Positions 14,101 through 24,884 of a stretch of DNA of 64,000 nt are shown here, in pieces. The notes below the pieces were generated by a model, which saw only the letters and a list, made by a program, of their open reading frames with translations, had not been told where the DNA came from and searched no databases. Positions within the stretch are counted from its first letter, which is position 1, and the number at the start of each line of letters is the position of its first letter. This DNA comes from Tubulanus polymorphus (taxonomy: Eukaryota > Nemertea > Palaeonemertea > Tubulaniformes > Tubulanidae), in NCBI RefSeq assembly GCF_964204645.1, contig NC_134025.1:21854001-21918000 (forward strand), written 5' to 3'. The translations under genes and the position numbers were made by a program.

Positions 14101-17100
14101 TCTCCCCAATCTCCACAATACACATAATTACGCATCCATGTAACGTGTTTACTACGCCATATACGCGAAAATGGGGTTGAATAAAAACTACATTTTCATG
14201 ACACCGTCGAGGAGGTTGTAGTAGGCCTATTGGCAAAATAAAACGTCGAAATGACGATTCAATTGCTGCAAGGCGTAGGAGTCTCACGCGTATAAGAGAT
14301 CGTAGAAAAATCTATGAACTAAAATAATGTATCACTATCTCGCATTTCCATTGTAACGAAAACCTTTTCATCAAAATCGATACCTAGTAAGTATTTACGC
14401 AAACAAAACGCGCCCGAGGATTTTTTGCACAACACTTACACACGACGAAAGGAGCGATAAAAGATTACATTACTCCAACAATACGTTTCGAATAGACTAA
14501 TACTTCTCTCGAGGCCAGCCCGTGGGGGTCATTGATTCTCCAGAAAATGTTTCATACCGGTTGTTTAGCTCCGGTTATGTTTTGTGATTTATTCGTAGGT
14601 GTCAACGCTCCGATTTTACGTGTAGGTAAACTTTTCAGTATAGTTCATCGGGTATAAACCAGTCCAAAAACAGCGGATGCCAGATTCGAAAGGAAAACAA
14701 GGGAAAAAGCCCTTACAAAAACATAGGCTATATCGTTTTCACTGTATGTGGGTGACGCAGGGGCAGATCCAGACCATACATACCGCGCACCATCTACAAT
14801 AAATACCCATTCGTAGAAACAATAGAAAGTTGTAACTGTAATTTGGCCTTAAGACTGCACTGAATAGGCCTAGAGCCCCAAATTTTTAATTACACTCTCG
14901 GGACAGCGATGCCCCAGTGCCCCTATTCTCTCCTCAGATGTCTGGACTTCGAAATCCCTGTATTAACCCAATTAGCACTCAGGAATTTCACTATAGTATG
15001 TAGTGCCTATTACTCCTCGGAAATCCATATTTATCACAATATAGAATAAACTAATTTCCAGTTCATTTTCATGTATTTGCGCCTATAAGTTTATGGTATT
15101 TTGTAGTAAACAGTCAAGGCTTTCATATGATTTGAGATTTGATGAGGTGGACCACCAAAATCATTACCTTCACCTCACACCCCCCCTGAAATCCATCCAG
15201 ACATACTTGCATATAAGTGAGTGCTCGGATCTGTCATGTTCATAGTCCAAATACTCAAGGATTTCAAAAAGGAAGATGTTGTTTTCTGCACGAAGTTTTG
15301 ACATCTTGGATGTCTAGGTTATCCTAAGCTAATGGGTTCGAATCCAACTGTAACCATTTCTGTGCAGCACACAAAAAGTGTCAGGGTGGCTCGAGGGCTA
15401 ATAGGTTGACGTAGTAAACTCAGACATCACCGATAAGTAGACTTGGAGTATGTGCTGATTGTGCATTTCAGTGAACTCAATCAATGTTCAAACAAAGAAA
15501 ACATGGGCCGCACAGATGAAACGTCACCTACAGATACAAAGGCAGTTTCCACGAGTAATTTCAAAATGTAACCTTACAAAATAGAAAAGGCCATCGTTTT
15601 GTCGAAGAGGGGGGGATAGTGCTGAAGAGCCAGGTGGCCTCCTCAAAAACAGTCAACAAAAACTTAGCCAGACCACTTAAAAATCCAAACCATATTTCCA
15701 ACATACGTATATGTAGAAAAGTAATTATTGTGAAGATAATTGCTTGTAGACATAACAAGCAACTTCGATGACAAGTCGACATTCAGCACTGGTGATGTTG
15801 AATTGTTTAACGTGAGAATTGAGTGTTTAATCGCCAGACCAAACTAATCTGATATCTCTAATAATCATATCGCAGTTTTCACCACAAATTAGAGTAAAAT
15901 ATCAAATGATCATCATTATTACTATCACTATCATTATTTTTTTTCAATTTGTATCTACTGTTTTATCACATATGTCGTTATTCTAAACGTTGTTTCGATT
16001 AACTGATTTGCAGCGGATTTTGTTATTGTTCTTTTCCAGGTCCATTCCCCTGTTTCGACTCAGCCTTTAGGCTCGGGGATGTCCTTTCAAATATGTAGGA
16101 GCAGTGTGTAGTCAAAGCAACGCTCATAAAAAAATGTTCTACCTATATCGATGAATTCATTATATTGTTATCAAAATGGTAAATTTTATTGAAAATCGTC
16201 CGAGAATTTATTCAGATTTTTTAGAGTAATTTGATGATAATTTCGGGAGTAGTCAAGTCCGTATTACTCTGATTAGGTACATTATTATGTAGGGCATCCG
16301 TACTCTATGATGAGAGATACAGTACAGGTATCGATCGGAACTACTATTCAATAAGATACGTTCACACATCCACATCGACTACAAATTCCGCTAGGTTCAC
16401 TCTCCACCGCGGTGGCTTGCGCGAGGAGACTAATGAAATATTTACAAATACCTCGGTCGTTATCGGCTCCGACAGTTAAATGTATCGAAATGATTAATCG
16501 TAATAAATTGCTCGAAAAGAGAATCGTAAATAACTCGAGGGCAGAAGATACACCACCACACTTTCAAGAATGGATGATGATCGCAGGTGGTCCAATCATC
16601 AGATCACCGTGAGTAACAATCAAATGTATTTATCATATTCGATTGTAGTGTCATGTGATTGTAAATACCAAGCTTTCAATCGTGCAAAGAAATGCTTCAC
16701 CTCCCCTGCTATGACATAACTGTAACCTATTCGCACAGTGTAACCACCCGGGCTCTGTTTTGATCTCTGGGTTGATGGAAACCGTGATTATTTCGCATCT
16801 TTGCAATTCAATTTCAACCTTTGCAATTCAATTTCAACGATGATGAATTTGAAAAGAACTAGATATAAAGAAGCTAATATAGACGACTCGCCGGTGCTAA
16901 TTCGATCATTAATTCGAAACCCCAGGGACTATCTATAACTTACTTAGATCGTAGCGATGAACTCATGGATCTTACGCAGGTCCACAAGTTGACGGTCAGA
17001 TTTAAGCGTCATTTTAATGTAAATTATTGTGAGACAATCGAAAGAATTAGTGAATTAGTAATCAATTCAATCGTTTGATAGAAATTAAACTTCAACAAAA

Positions 17101-18871
17101 CAACCGTCGAGCTCTAATAGGTCTTGAATCCATGATCGAACGACCATCAGTCGTTGTCTATTTTAATGTTTTTTCGCTCAGGTCATTCACAGCGGACCAG
17201 AAGATATTCCACCAGATGGGTTACATAGCCTCAGTATTTATAAGGATGGATGTATCATACGAAATTTTGACTTACTGGAAACAATACCTGCCCAGTGGGC
17301 CTTACTATAACTGCAAATATGTTTCATAAGGAACATGACAACAGTATCATGATAATGATGCATATCATTTGTCATTTTATCAGCTATCAGTTTAAGCTTC
17401 GAGTAATCATTTGTCAAATGATTACTCCAAGGCTAAAGTACCATGTAAATATGACCGCCGATCCCAACTAGTTATAACTATACTTCGATTTCCTATTATC
17501 AAACTCCTGGCAAGTGTGGTTGGTTGGTTTGTAAGGAACAGCGAATCAAAACAAATCTACCAGTTACAAATTGTTGTTTAGGCCTAAATAATTATTAGAT
17601 AAATCAAAATAACAGGGTCAATCCCGTTTTCAAGATCAAGTACTGGTATACCATGATTATGACTTTTGATCACGACTGATCTTTCACCTTGTAGGTCCTA
17701 TGTTGTTTTTTGACTTATGCTAATTGGTTAAATTTCTAAAAGCTTAACATTAAGGGGTGATTTTCCCTCTTATCTATTCGATTGATTGATCTAGTTGTAC
17801 TTGACTTTAAAGGTCTATTCGGGGCATTCACCCCAAAACCCAACACACACCTGCCACTGCATCGTAAGTCCTTCCTGGACCTAGTCAATCCATCCTGCTG
17901 AACTTACTCAATCCCTAGCAACCCTTGAGGGCTATATACCTTTCCCTAACCCTAATCAATACATTCATGGATATATGTGTTGATAAACCCAAGCTGTTGC
18001 AGTACAATAGGCCTATATCCAGGTGGTTCATTGTAACACTTGTGTATATTTCCATAACCTAAACAACAAATCTGATTCTTACCTTCTGCGCTTTACACAT
18101 AGCCCCCAGGGCTTGAACTTCGTGGTCCAAATGTTGGCCGTCTTGCACGCAAATGTAGCACATTGCGCACCGACAAGACAAACAGTACATGCTCAATAGT
18201 TCGTCCTGGTGTTCGAAACATCGTGTCATTTGATTTTTACTCTTCGTTCGAATGAGCTGTTTGCCCGTTGACGCCGGCACGAGGTTGTGCCTCGCTAACG
18301 GTCCTCGCGCCGGGTGACAGCTATCCCGACAGCGGTCGCAATAAAAAACCTCGCATTGTTCGCACATCGTCGTCGCCTCCGACGCGTCTTTCTCGCACAG
18401 CTGACATTTCAGCAGCAAGTTCTTATTTTCCACGTACTTGTCGACGATCGCTTCGAGCACACGGTTTTTCGGCAGCGTCGCCGCGCCATTTTCGTCGAAG
18501 TAGACATTTTTCCGACACACCGGGCACGCGAATCCGTGAGAACTATCACCGGCGCTCAGCGACTGGAAATAAATATTACCGATACTGGGCGTGCCGACGT
18601 AAGACCCGGGTCGACTGTTGACGACAACTCCGCTGTCGGTTTCCGAAACGACCGAAAGTTTGTCATCGATATCGGGATAATCGTATTCACCGCCACCACC
18701 GCCGCTCGAATTTTCGTCCGAAGACGATGAACTGTTATTGTTGTTGTTTAGCTGCTGAGCGGGTACCTGACGCTGCACCGCGCATTGTAAACACAAAGAA
18801 TGAGAGCACGGCAACAGTATAGGAGTAGTGTAAAGCCGGCTACACACCGGGCAGCGAAGTTCGTCCTCCAT
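2141..18871 (-). CDS. TRIM9: TRIM9/TRIM67-like E3 ubiquitin ligase, 5' part (2 exons seen)
   Basis: Coding exon 1 is 18083-18871 (263 codons, from the ATG at 18871); exon 2 is 2141-2236 (32 codons). Both joins are phase 0 with good GT-AG sites. Exon 1 encodes an N-terminal RING with metal ligands C7, C10, C22, H24, C27, C30, C116 and C119, then B-box 1 (about residues 156-197) and B-box 2 (about 218-252). The RING is interrupted by a low-complexity insert of poly-Asn, poly-Ser and poly-Gly (about 37-105), a hallmark of the TRIM9 subfamily. Exon 2 encodes the start of the coiled coil (LSQILQTLSEKA...), which aligns with vertebrate TRIM9. The COS, FN3 and SPRY parts must lie left of the window. 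TRIM9 proteins are neuronal class I TRIM ligases acting in netrin-guided axon branching and exocytosis. TRIM9 and TRIM67 arose by vertebrate duplication, so this gene should be the common co-orthologue. Confidence 0.93.
2630..2644 (+). promoter_or_regulatory. CTCF-like motif
   Basis: The sequence CACGCCACCTAGTGG agrees at 13 of 15 positions with the reverse form of the animal CTCF core (RGCGCCMYCTRSTGG). It lies about 400 bp from TRIM9 exon 2. CTCF binds such sites as an insulator and loop anchor in most bilaterians. The match is by eye against a remembered consensus. Confidence 0.35.
4906..5055. repeat. Degenerate inverted-repeat element (GGCCCGG family, copy 1)
   Basis: The left end reads CCAGGCCCGGGTTTTATAGA; the right end holds the complementary TCTATGAAACC and AAAACCGG..CCCTGG. 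The same ends flank the better preserved copies at 22092-22203 and 56796-56908. The internal sequence differs from those copies, so this is an old or unrelated-core member. Confidence 0.5.
6280..6510 (+). repeat. 230-bp dispersed repeat, copy 1
   Basis: This copy shares several blocks with 57548-57785 (same orientation) and 7345-7612 (opposite orientation): the GGGGTGCGTACCCC or equivalent start, a block ending in TTAAACTGATACCT, a CGATTAGCTTTC-like block, and the end AATCAGACCCTAGA(T/C)CC. Any frame across it is a by-product of the repeat. The class is not recognised; it is probably a non-autonomous DNA element. Confidence 0.6.
6703..6725 (+). repeat. CT dinucleotide microsatellite
   Basis: A run of about eleven CT units is followed by further CT-rich sequence to about 6745. 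Confidence 0.9.
7345..7612 (-). repeat. 230-bp dispersed repeat, copy 2
   Basis: This is the inverted copy of the family at 6280-6510. It begins with GGATCTAGGGTCTG, the complement of the family's right end, and ends in the GGGGGTGCGTACCCCC block. Confidence 0.6.
7690..8900. other. CpG-rich intronic block without an open frame
   Basis: Base composition changes here: CG dinucleotides are frequent (clusters such as GCCGCGGCG near 8741) while neighbouring intron sequence is AT-rich. No long reading frame or splice-bounded exon was found on either strand. It could be an unmethylated regulatory island, an internal promoter or an enhancer of the TRIM9-like gene. That is inference from composition only. 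Confidence 0.4.
9261..9443 (-). mobile_element. tRNA-derived SINE, diverged copy
   Basis: This aligns along its length with 49503-49674: shared CAACCCACT start on the plus strand, a TTCTTTTT(C/A)CCAA block, GAGACCAG-like block, CCAGGATTC(T/G)AACC and GAACCCTGGATTGA. Read on the minus strand, the tRNA-like head is at the high-coordinate end; its B box is mutated (GGTTAGAATCC) and its A box is hardly recognisable, so this copy is old. Confidence 0.6.
11105..11194. repeat. Two exact 45-bp tandem copies
   Basis: The unit begins CGAACACCTTACACATGATA and is repeated at once at 11150, with no difference that I can see. It is followed by a short GAT run. The identity points to a recent duplication. 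Confidence 0.9.
11841..12077 (+). CDS. Protein-like fragment, unrecognised
   Basis: The frame from about 11874 to the stop at 12077 reads like real protein: mixed charged and hydrophobic residues, few rare runs, and an ending EGPPPENLKDLDLF. The first dozen codons (from the ATG at 11841) are pyrimidine-tract-like and probably not coding. It may be the last exon of a gene nested in the TRIM9-like intron, or an old retrocopy. The acceptor could be the AG near 11887-11890. I could find no matching upstream exon and do not recognise the family. Confidence 0.3.
   Translation: MFIPIYFFRFTHDLLRANHDIISRYKASFYQLMDHHQGADPNRFRRAMQKKGQLYFIESIARTNEGPPPENLKDLDLF
13831..13893. repeat. Perfect palindrome, 30-bp arms
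   Basis: The left arm begins TATTGCTTTGCACAATAG and runs 13831-13860. After a 3-base spacer (TCA), the exact complement occupies 13864-13893. There is no mismatch. Confidence 0.95.
16799..16838. repeat. 20-bp direct tandem repeat, two copies
   Basis: CTTTGCAATTCAATTTCAAC occurs twice in immediate succession. Confidence 0.9.
17401..17427. repeat. Perfect palindrome, 13-bp arms
   Basis: GAGTAATCATTTG and its complement are separated by one base. Confidence 0.9.
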
Positions 18872-19558
18872 CGCGGAAGTTTCGATTGCGACTGAACCGG
18901 TTTTCCCCGTTCAGTTCACACGGCCTTGTATAGAGCGCCAGCTGGCGGTCGACGATAAAACTAGTAGAATACCACCAAATCGGCATGAAGCGCCAGCTAG
19001 CGGTCCGTCACAAGACTAATTAATATTGAGAAGTCCACGATAAAACATTAATAATATTTAGAAAAAGATTTAGAAGTCCACAAAAAAACAACATTAATGA
19101 TATTTATAAAAATTGTTAAGAAACGAAAGAAATCATGAAGCCTGAGTAAGGACCATCAAAATCTATTCCAGAAAAAAGTCTCTTCTCTTTTCTAAAAGCA
19201 AATGACGGAAATATTTTTGATGCAAGAAAAGATTCTGAAAATAAATATTTCTCCAATTATAAATGCATGCAGCATTTTGCGCCATAGCAGAATTATTTTT
19301 TCTTAGATGAGGAATATATCTTAATGGTCCTTGTATCAGCCGCCTACGAAAGCGATGAAAACCTCACAAAATGCACCGAATCAATTTGCTGTTTTGAGTA
19401 TATCAATATTTCACTATATTTCATAATTCGAACGATCTAAAATAATAATCCATGATCCACTGATTGAAACATTTTACCGTCCATCTTCCAACCATGATCG
19501 GTTCAGTCCTTGATTGCCTGAAACGAATGTTTGTTATAAAAACGCAACTCGCGATTTC
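18872..19558. other. Spacer between TRIM9-like and MRPL4 genes
   Basis: This 687-bp spacer holds the TRIM9-like promoter and 5' UTR and the MRPL4 3' UTR; both genes are on the minus strand. Two near-identical 17-bp CTCF-like motifs lie 63-135 bp upstream of the TRIM9-like ATG. I found no canonical AATAAA for MRPL4 on the minus strand here. Confidence 0.6.
18934..19005 (+). promoter_or_regulatory. Paired CTCF-like motifs upstream of the TRIM9-like start
   Basis: AGCGCCAGCTGGCGGTC (18934-18950) and AGCGCCAGCTAGCGGTC (18989-19005) differ at one base and are 55 bp apart in the same direction. Each matches about 13 of 15 positions of the reverse CTCF core RGCGCCMYCTRSTGG. Position and pairing suggest a bound element at this promoter. 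Confidence 0.45.
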
Positions 19559-22500
19559 TCATCTCGGAGTGAAGGGTATAGTTAAATCTCCTATTTCCTT
19601 GATGACCGTAAATTGATGTTTGTTCATCGGTTCATCGGGCGCGTTCATGTGGTGAAGCAGTCTTTTTTCCAGTTTTTCCAATCCTCGTAAAGTTATGACG
19701 AGTCCCTCATGTTTCAGCATACTTACAATGTTTAGTCCTGAAATGAACGAAAAAGACTCGTCATTTGAGTTCGTTTTAACGCTTGGGTCTTATCATAAAC
19801 CAGGAATCATGAAACTGACTCCATCCTACTAACTAAGGCCATGTTGAATGTACAGAGTGGCCACTTTCCACCCACTTTACAAATCCTTGAGTTTTCCCTG
19901 ATTTGTCCCAGTGACTACACAAAATTCCCTGAATGAATGATCAGAGAAATTTCTAAGAAAAACTGATAAAGAACAAAAGCATTATCCAAATTCACCAAAA
20001 AGTTTTTTTCCAGGTTTTTAATAAAATTTGTCAAATTCCCTGATTTATTTCTCGATTTTTCTGAGTTTGCCAGGTCAGTGGCCACCCTGCAGTAGTAAGT
20101 AACCAGACTATGGTTTTAGGTTCATGATTTCACAAACCATATAATGGATTTTCGAATCATTGACAGTCTTAATATCCCATTATCTTCTTAAGGGGCGCTT
20201 TCAAAAGGGATACTTAAAACTAATATCCTAAACCAATGATTAGGTTACTAATTGGGTTTACTACTTGATTTCTTATATATATATCCTATAAGAAATCTAG
20301 TTATCCCAGTTCAAATGATGAAAGAGACTTACCATACACAGGCATTAGATTGAATTGAGGAAGTTTTGATGAAGCTGCGATTATATTTCGAGGCATTATG
20401 TCCGTACTGGAAAATAAACAAAATAGGCTGTGTTATACAGATAATTTCACAAGTTCACCATCTATAAGGCAAAAATTGCATTTTAAGGTTAACAGGGGTT
20501 CCATTGAAATCCAAGATTGTGATCAACATTATTATTTGTCGATCAAGGGATATTCACACCAATGATAGTCGGCCAGCAAGATGATAATCAAACTTACTCG
20601 TCGATAAATAGCACAGATAAACCCCAGTTTTTGGCATCCATTAATTCTTCAAGATACTGAAATAAACCAAATTGATTACAAATTGATTAAGCCATTTCAG
20701 ACAATGAACAAAATAGGGATGTCACATTTTTGTGTTAAATATTACCTCAGGATTTTCAGATGGTAAGTCGAGTGAATCTACTATATGAAGGTCATCCTAC
20801 AAAATCAAACCACGATTTATATTCTATACCGGTGGGATTAAAATATGAAAAATTTGATGAACTTTTTTAATCTAGGTCAGAAAATCAAAAGCCCAAACAA
20901 ATACCTACCTGGGCATATTTGAATGTCAAGGCGCTACATAGTCCCTTGATTCTGGTATTGACGTTCAACATGTAGTACCTACTGAATGGTCCACGTGGGC
21001 CTTTCGCGATACCGCCTACAAAGCGAATGAAAAATATAATTCATCCAAATTATCTTTAGAAACTTTTAAAGAACTATATTGGGCCCAGGCCAGGGCCATT
21101 GGAATATGGCTAAATGCAAGACAAATCAGGTCAATATTGTTATGTCATTGGTGTAGATTGAGAATTAGGCTGAATTTTATCTGCACTAGAGACTCAATCA
21201 AAACAACTACAGTACGTACGTACCTTTGAACCACAGCGGGGATCGTCTACTTCCATGTCTGGCTCGCCCTGTCCCTTTTTGAGGCCACGGTTTTCTATTA
21301 CTTCCCCTCATTTCTGCTCTATTTTTGGGACAGTTGTAAACCTGAAATAACCGAAGTATAATACTAATAAGATTCTGCAGTAAACAAAATTCCTCGACTG
21401 GGTTTCACGAAAAAATTCGCATAGAAAATATGTGAATGTCAATGTGGGACCAATTCATAATTTTTGATAGAATTGATAGGCCCAACCAATGTTTGGTTCT
21501 AATCTTATGATATACACCTAATTTTTTACTTACAATATTGCGATATAAATTCTGCCAACGAACATTTTCCCAAATCATGTCGATTCTGTAAACCAAAAAC
21601 ATTTATTAGCTACATACTTCGGCAGTTAACGGTTATGAGAAATTCTTCTTATCCAGCGGCACATACAAGGGTTGTATGATGAAGGGGTTTCTGTGAGGCC
21701 CTGATATTTTGAGGTCCCTTAAGAATTTGATCTCCAAAAATTCCGCACTAAATAATTTTGGTAGAAAATAGTATGCAAGCAACAAAATCGTGGTGAAGCT
21801 TGGAAAAAGGCCCTAAATTTCACATTCAATTTGACCCCCTTTCCGTTGACCCCGGATCTGCCCCTTCTATGCCTCAATTCGTTGAGTACTACTCAGGACC
21901 TTAAGTGTTGATTTTGACATTTTTCACTATCCCTATCATGGGGAATAAGCTGAAGAATTGTTGACTCCAAATACTGGCAGCCAACAGGATTTGAATCTGG
22001 AATAACCACCAGATCGGTACACGAAAAACAGGAACCGTAGATTTTGGTAAAGTTTAACTTAACTTTATAGAGATAAACTAAGTTCATAACCAGGGCCCGG
22101 TTTTATAGACTGGTATTACCTTTAACCCGGGGGCTAACTCAACTCATTTTTAATTGAATAAGCCCCCGGATTAAAGGTAATACCAGTCTATAAAACCGGG
22201 CCCAGGGTTTTAACCCCAGTTAGTAGTATCAAATATCAGCTTGGAATTATCATTATCCGGTACGTCACAGTGGAACTAATTGGGATTTGCTGGTTTAAAC
22301 CATTCCATCACCGCGCCTTTAAACAATAGCTATAGATCGGGATGCCGAACTAATTTGTAAAAGTACTGTGAATACTGCAGCTGAAGTCAAACATGGGACG
22401 ATGATAAATCAAATTTTAAAATCAATACCTGGGTGGAGCAGCAAAAATATCTGGATGCAAATCGACGATGCCTAACATTTCATTTTCGGGTGTTGCGAGC

Positions 22501-24398
22501 GTTTCGAGCCACGCTTGCCTCGACTCGCGATACTTGTTCGGAAATTCTAACTTTCTCGAAGTGATGACTGGCAGCTGTAACTTCGAAAGCGGCGACCCAT
22601 CCAACGCTGAAACACAGGTAGATCAAACACACAGGTTAAACAGCACCCATAGTTTCATAGATAATGTAGCAAAATCAAAATTCTTAGCTATCGTTGGTAG
22701 TCATTAACAAGGTTGCAATAATAAAAATAAATCATGATTGAATCCCAATCATAATTAAAAAGTAGTTCTTTACTTTTACTTACATGTTGGCGATCGAATT
22801 AATTCTTCTGTCGACTGCCTAATTCCGGATGTGTGTAACTGAAAAATAGCAAAATTGATTATATCAAACCCTAGGCTCAGTATGGAAATATAGTGGAACC
22901 TAGTATAAATACCAGTTGTTGCTACGGGTTGTTTTGGGAACAACGGCTAGGTACTCGACTAAGTGGAACCTTGTTATAACAAACTCGGATACAACAATTC
23001 ATCGGGTATAACAAATATATTTCAATTCCTAATTTCACCAAACCAGGAAAGTGCTCTGGAAAGCATCTCAATGCATCTATATTTTACCCTTTTTAGGCTT
23101 CACACCTGCAGCACTCATGCCAAGTGTGCGCTCCCTGATAACTTCCCAAAACAAGGCCGATGGAAGCGGTGCGGCCATGGCCATACCACTTTTTTACATC
23201 TCTATTTTTTTTTTTGGACTGACCTTGTACAACTTTGATGGTTGAGTGTTTTGGCCGTATATAATCCTACAAGTCGGAGTCCCTGAGTGATTGACTTTTT
23301 GTGCTTTTGACAACAAACATCTGCCAATCGCCCCAGGCACGGACCCATAGAACTGAGGGTTGTTTACACAAAAATTAAAAGCTCCATACTTCCAAATAAA
23401 TTCTGGCATGAGTTAGAACAGAGAAATGGGTTAGAAGCACACTTGTGTGTGTCGACTAATGCATTATAAACAAAACTGACATTTTGGCCTAGGGGTATTT
23501 AAAGTTGCAGTTAGTGAATGGTCATTTAGTGCTTTGCGAAGAGTCAAGACGTGCCTTAGGTCAACTACGACGCAATCAAGACTTAACCATGTGATGATGA
23601 TACATGTCCACAAAGACTATACTGACAAACATGATCGATATTGCTAGTGAGTTCGTGCCAGAAATGAGCACCGTTATGGATTATTTGGTGAATTCTCGAA
23701 ATATTAATAAGTTAAAATAATATTGAAGTCATTCTTCAAACAAAGTATTGTTTAAAATCAGATCATGGATTAAACGGATTTTCATATAATACATTTACCA
23801 CCGTAGGATGCTCGCAGCTTGGTAAGTAATATTTTGAAGTAGAAAAATACGTTTAAAAAGTTATATTTAACATATTGTAGATGAGCTGAATTGCTGAGAA
23901 ATGCATATTAGAACCACAAAAAACCAAAATTTTTTGGAACCCCCTGTTCTTGACCTTAGATACAGGAATGGTCGTACCACTGCTTCCTTGCAAAATAACT
24001 GAATAACCGAATTATTGCATCTACTACCATGACTACCAACAGATGGAAAGTGCAGATTTCAAAATAGCCAGCTGGAGGGCATGGCTGGGCACTGGGGGAG
24101 AGGGGGCTGGGATCCCTCCAGCTGGAGCCAGGCGAAGAGCGGAGTAGTCTGAATACCAGTCGTTGTTACGGTTCCGTACAACGTACGTTGTTTCAGGAAC
24201 AACGGCTAGGTACTATAGACTAAGAGCGGAGGAGTGTTGTTGAGTATGTTGGGCCGCAATCCTGGCGAAAAGTAAAAAAAGTGACGCAATTCTCAGTACC
24301 TTCTTCGTTATCCTGGTGAAACATTGCGTCACCGGTGTGGCTACTCGAAATAAAGAAATTAAATGCGAGACTCGGGCCCCGAACAGGTTTATTGCCAT
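19559..24398 (-). CDS. MRPL4: Mitochondrial ribosomal protein uL4m (MRPL4)
   Basis: Ten coding exons on the minus strand: 24300-24398, 22784-22838, 22429-22606, 21534-21585, 21224-21341, 20909-21015, 20746-20796, 20598-20656, 20333-20406 and 19559-19737. Together they give 972 bp, 323 residues plus stop, close to the human 311. Residues 1-33 are basic and hydroxylated with no acidic residues, as expected of a mitochondrial targeting peptide, and are encoded by exon 1 alone. Family landmarks include ADLHPD-like [13 protein letters not shown], the conserved [16 protein letters not shown] loop, SPLWFKGG, KGPRGP, and the C-terminal [16 protein letters not shown]. The protein is a structural component of the large mitoribosomal subunit. 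It shares a short divergent promoter region with RTRAF. In humans MRPL4 lies on another chromosome (19p13), so this neighbour is not part of the conserved block. Confidence 0.96.
19851..20088. mobile_element. MITE with CAGRGTGGCCAC ends in MRPL4 intron 9
   Basis: The left end CAGAGTGGCCACTTTCC pairs with the right end GTGGCCACCCTG. The body is AT-rich, contains repeated TCCCTGA and has no coding frame. The size (about 240 bp) and ends fit a non-autonomous DNA transposon. Confidence 0.65.
22092..22203. mobile_element. Fold-back element in MRPL4 intron 3 (GGCCCGG family, copy 2)
   Basis: The element is nearly all inverted repeat. The left arm GGGCCCGGTTTTATAGACTG continues through GGTATTACCTTTAACCCGGG, and the right arm is its complement, with a loop of about 20 bases. 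Related copies are at 56796-56908 and, degenerate, 4906-5055. Confidence 0.8.
22905..22961. repeat. Direct repeat in MRPL4 intron 1 (partner 24144-24223)
   Basis: ATACCAGTTGTTGCTACGG followed by GGAACAACGGCTAGGTACT recurs, slightly longer, at about 24144-24223 in the same intron and orientation. The left flank contains GTGGAACCT motifs like the ends of the mariner-type MITEs in RTRAF. Confidence 0.55.
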
Positions 24399-24884
24399 GA
24401 TTTCGACACGATACTAAGTTTTGAAAACCCAAAACTCAGAATTCTACCGATTCTTCGACGAAAGCGCCGCCTGGCGGATCGAAAAATGGTTGATATTCCC
24501 ACTAAATGAAATATATGTCGAATCCCAATAAAATATACATTTCAAAACCATGTTTGTATGTGATTAATGGTTAATATTGAAAGAGTTATGGTGATTCAAC
24601 ATAGAGAAATCAAGTTTAGCCTAAAATATCAACTAATACATAAAAATAGAGGCTAAAATAGAAAATGCAAATCAGTTTCGTGCCTTCACCAAGAATCTTA
24701 GTGTCTGATGTACCACAGTTACACTAGGATCGTAGAGCGACGGAGATCACTGGTGGAGACAACCGCTGCCAGTGCTGGGTGAATTTCGTGCCATAAATAG
24801 TGAGACCAATTGAATTGACTTTATTTCGCCGGTGTCGCGTTTCTTCGTTCTGCTGAAGAAAGCCTGGCTATTTGCTGCAGTAGA
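24399..24884. promoter_or_regulatory. Divergent promoter region MRPL4 / RTRAF
   Basis: Only 486 bp separate the two start codons, which point away from each other, so both 5' UTRs and promoters must lie here. No TATA box stands out. A GCGCC-rich motif at 24463-24478 (AGCGCCGCCTGGCGGA) resembles the CTCF-like pair at the TRIM9-like promoter. Divergent pairing is common for housekeeping genes such as these. Confidence 0.65.

Larger units (their letters stand above)
2237..18082 (-). other. TRIM9-like intron 1 (15.8 kb)
   Basis: This is one long intron between coding exons 1 and 2. It contains dispersed repeats (listed separately), a CpG-rich block at about 7690-8900, a protein-like fragment at 11841-12077 on the plus strand, poly-C runs at 3114-3124 and 10284-10299, and the tail of a retroelement ending in repeated TTGAAC units near 4430-4453. 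No coding exon of a recognisable nested gene was found. Confidence 0.75.

Noticed and set aside
15305-15445. Possible SINE or tRNA with GGGTTCGAATCC
   Set aside because: The B box is good, but no A box at the right distance and no second copy were found.
16412-16612. Plus-strand frame ending at a GTGAGT donor-like site
   Set aside because: No family resemblance and no partner exon. The frame could be chance next to an AG/GT pair; kept only as a remote possibility.
18268-18730. Plus-strand frames of 117 and 138 codons
   Set aside because: They are antisense shadows of TRIM9-like exon 1, whose minus-strand frame has clear RING and B-box domains.
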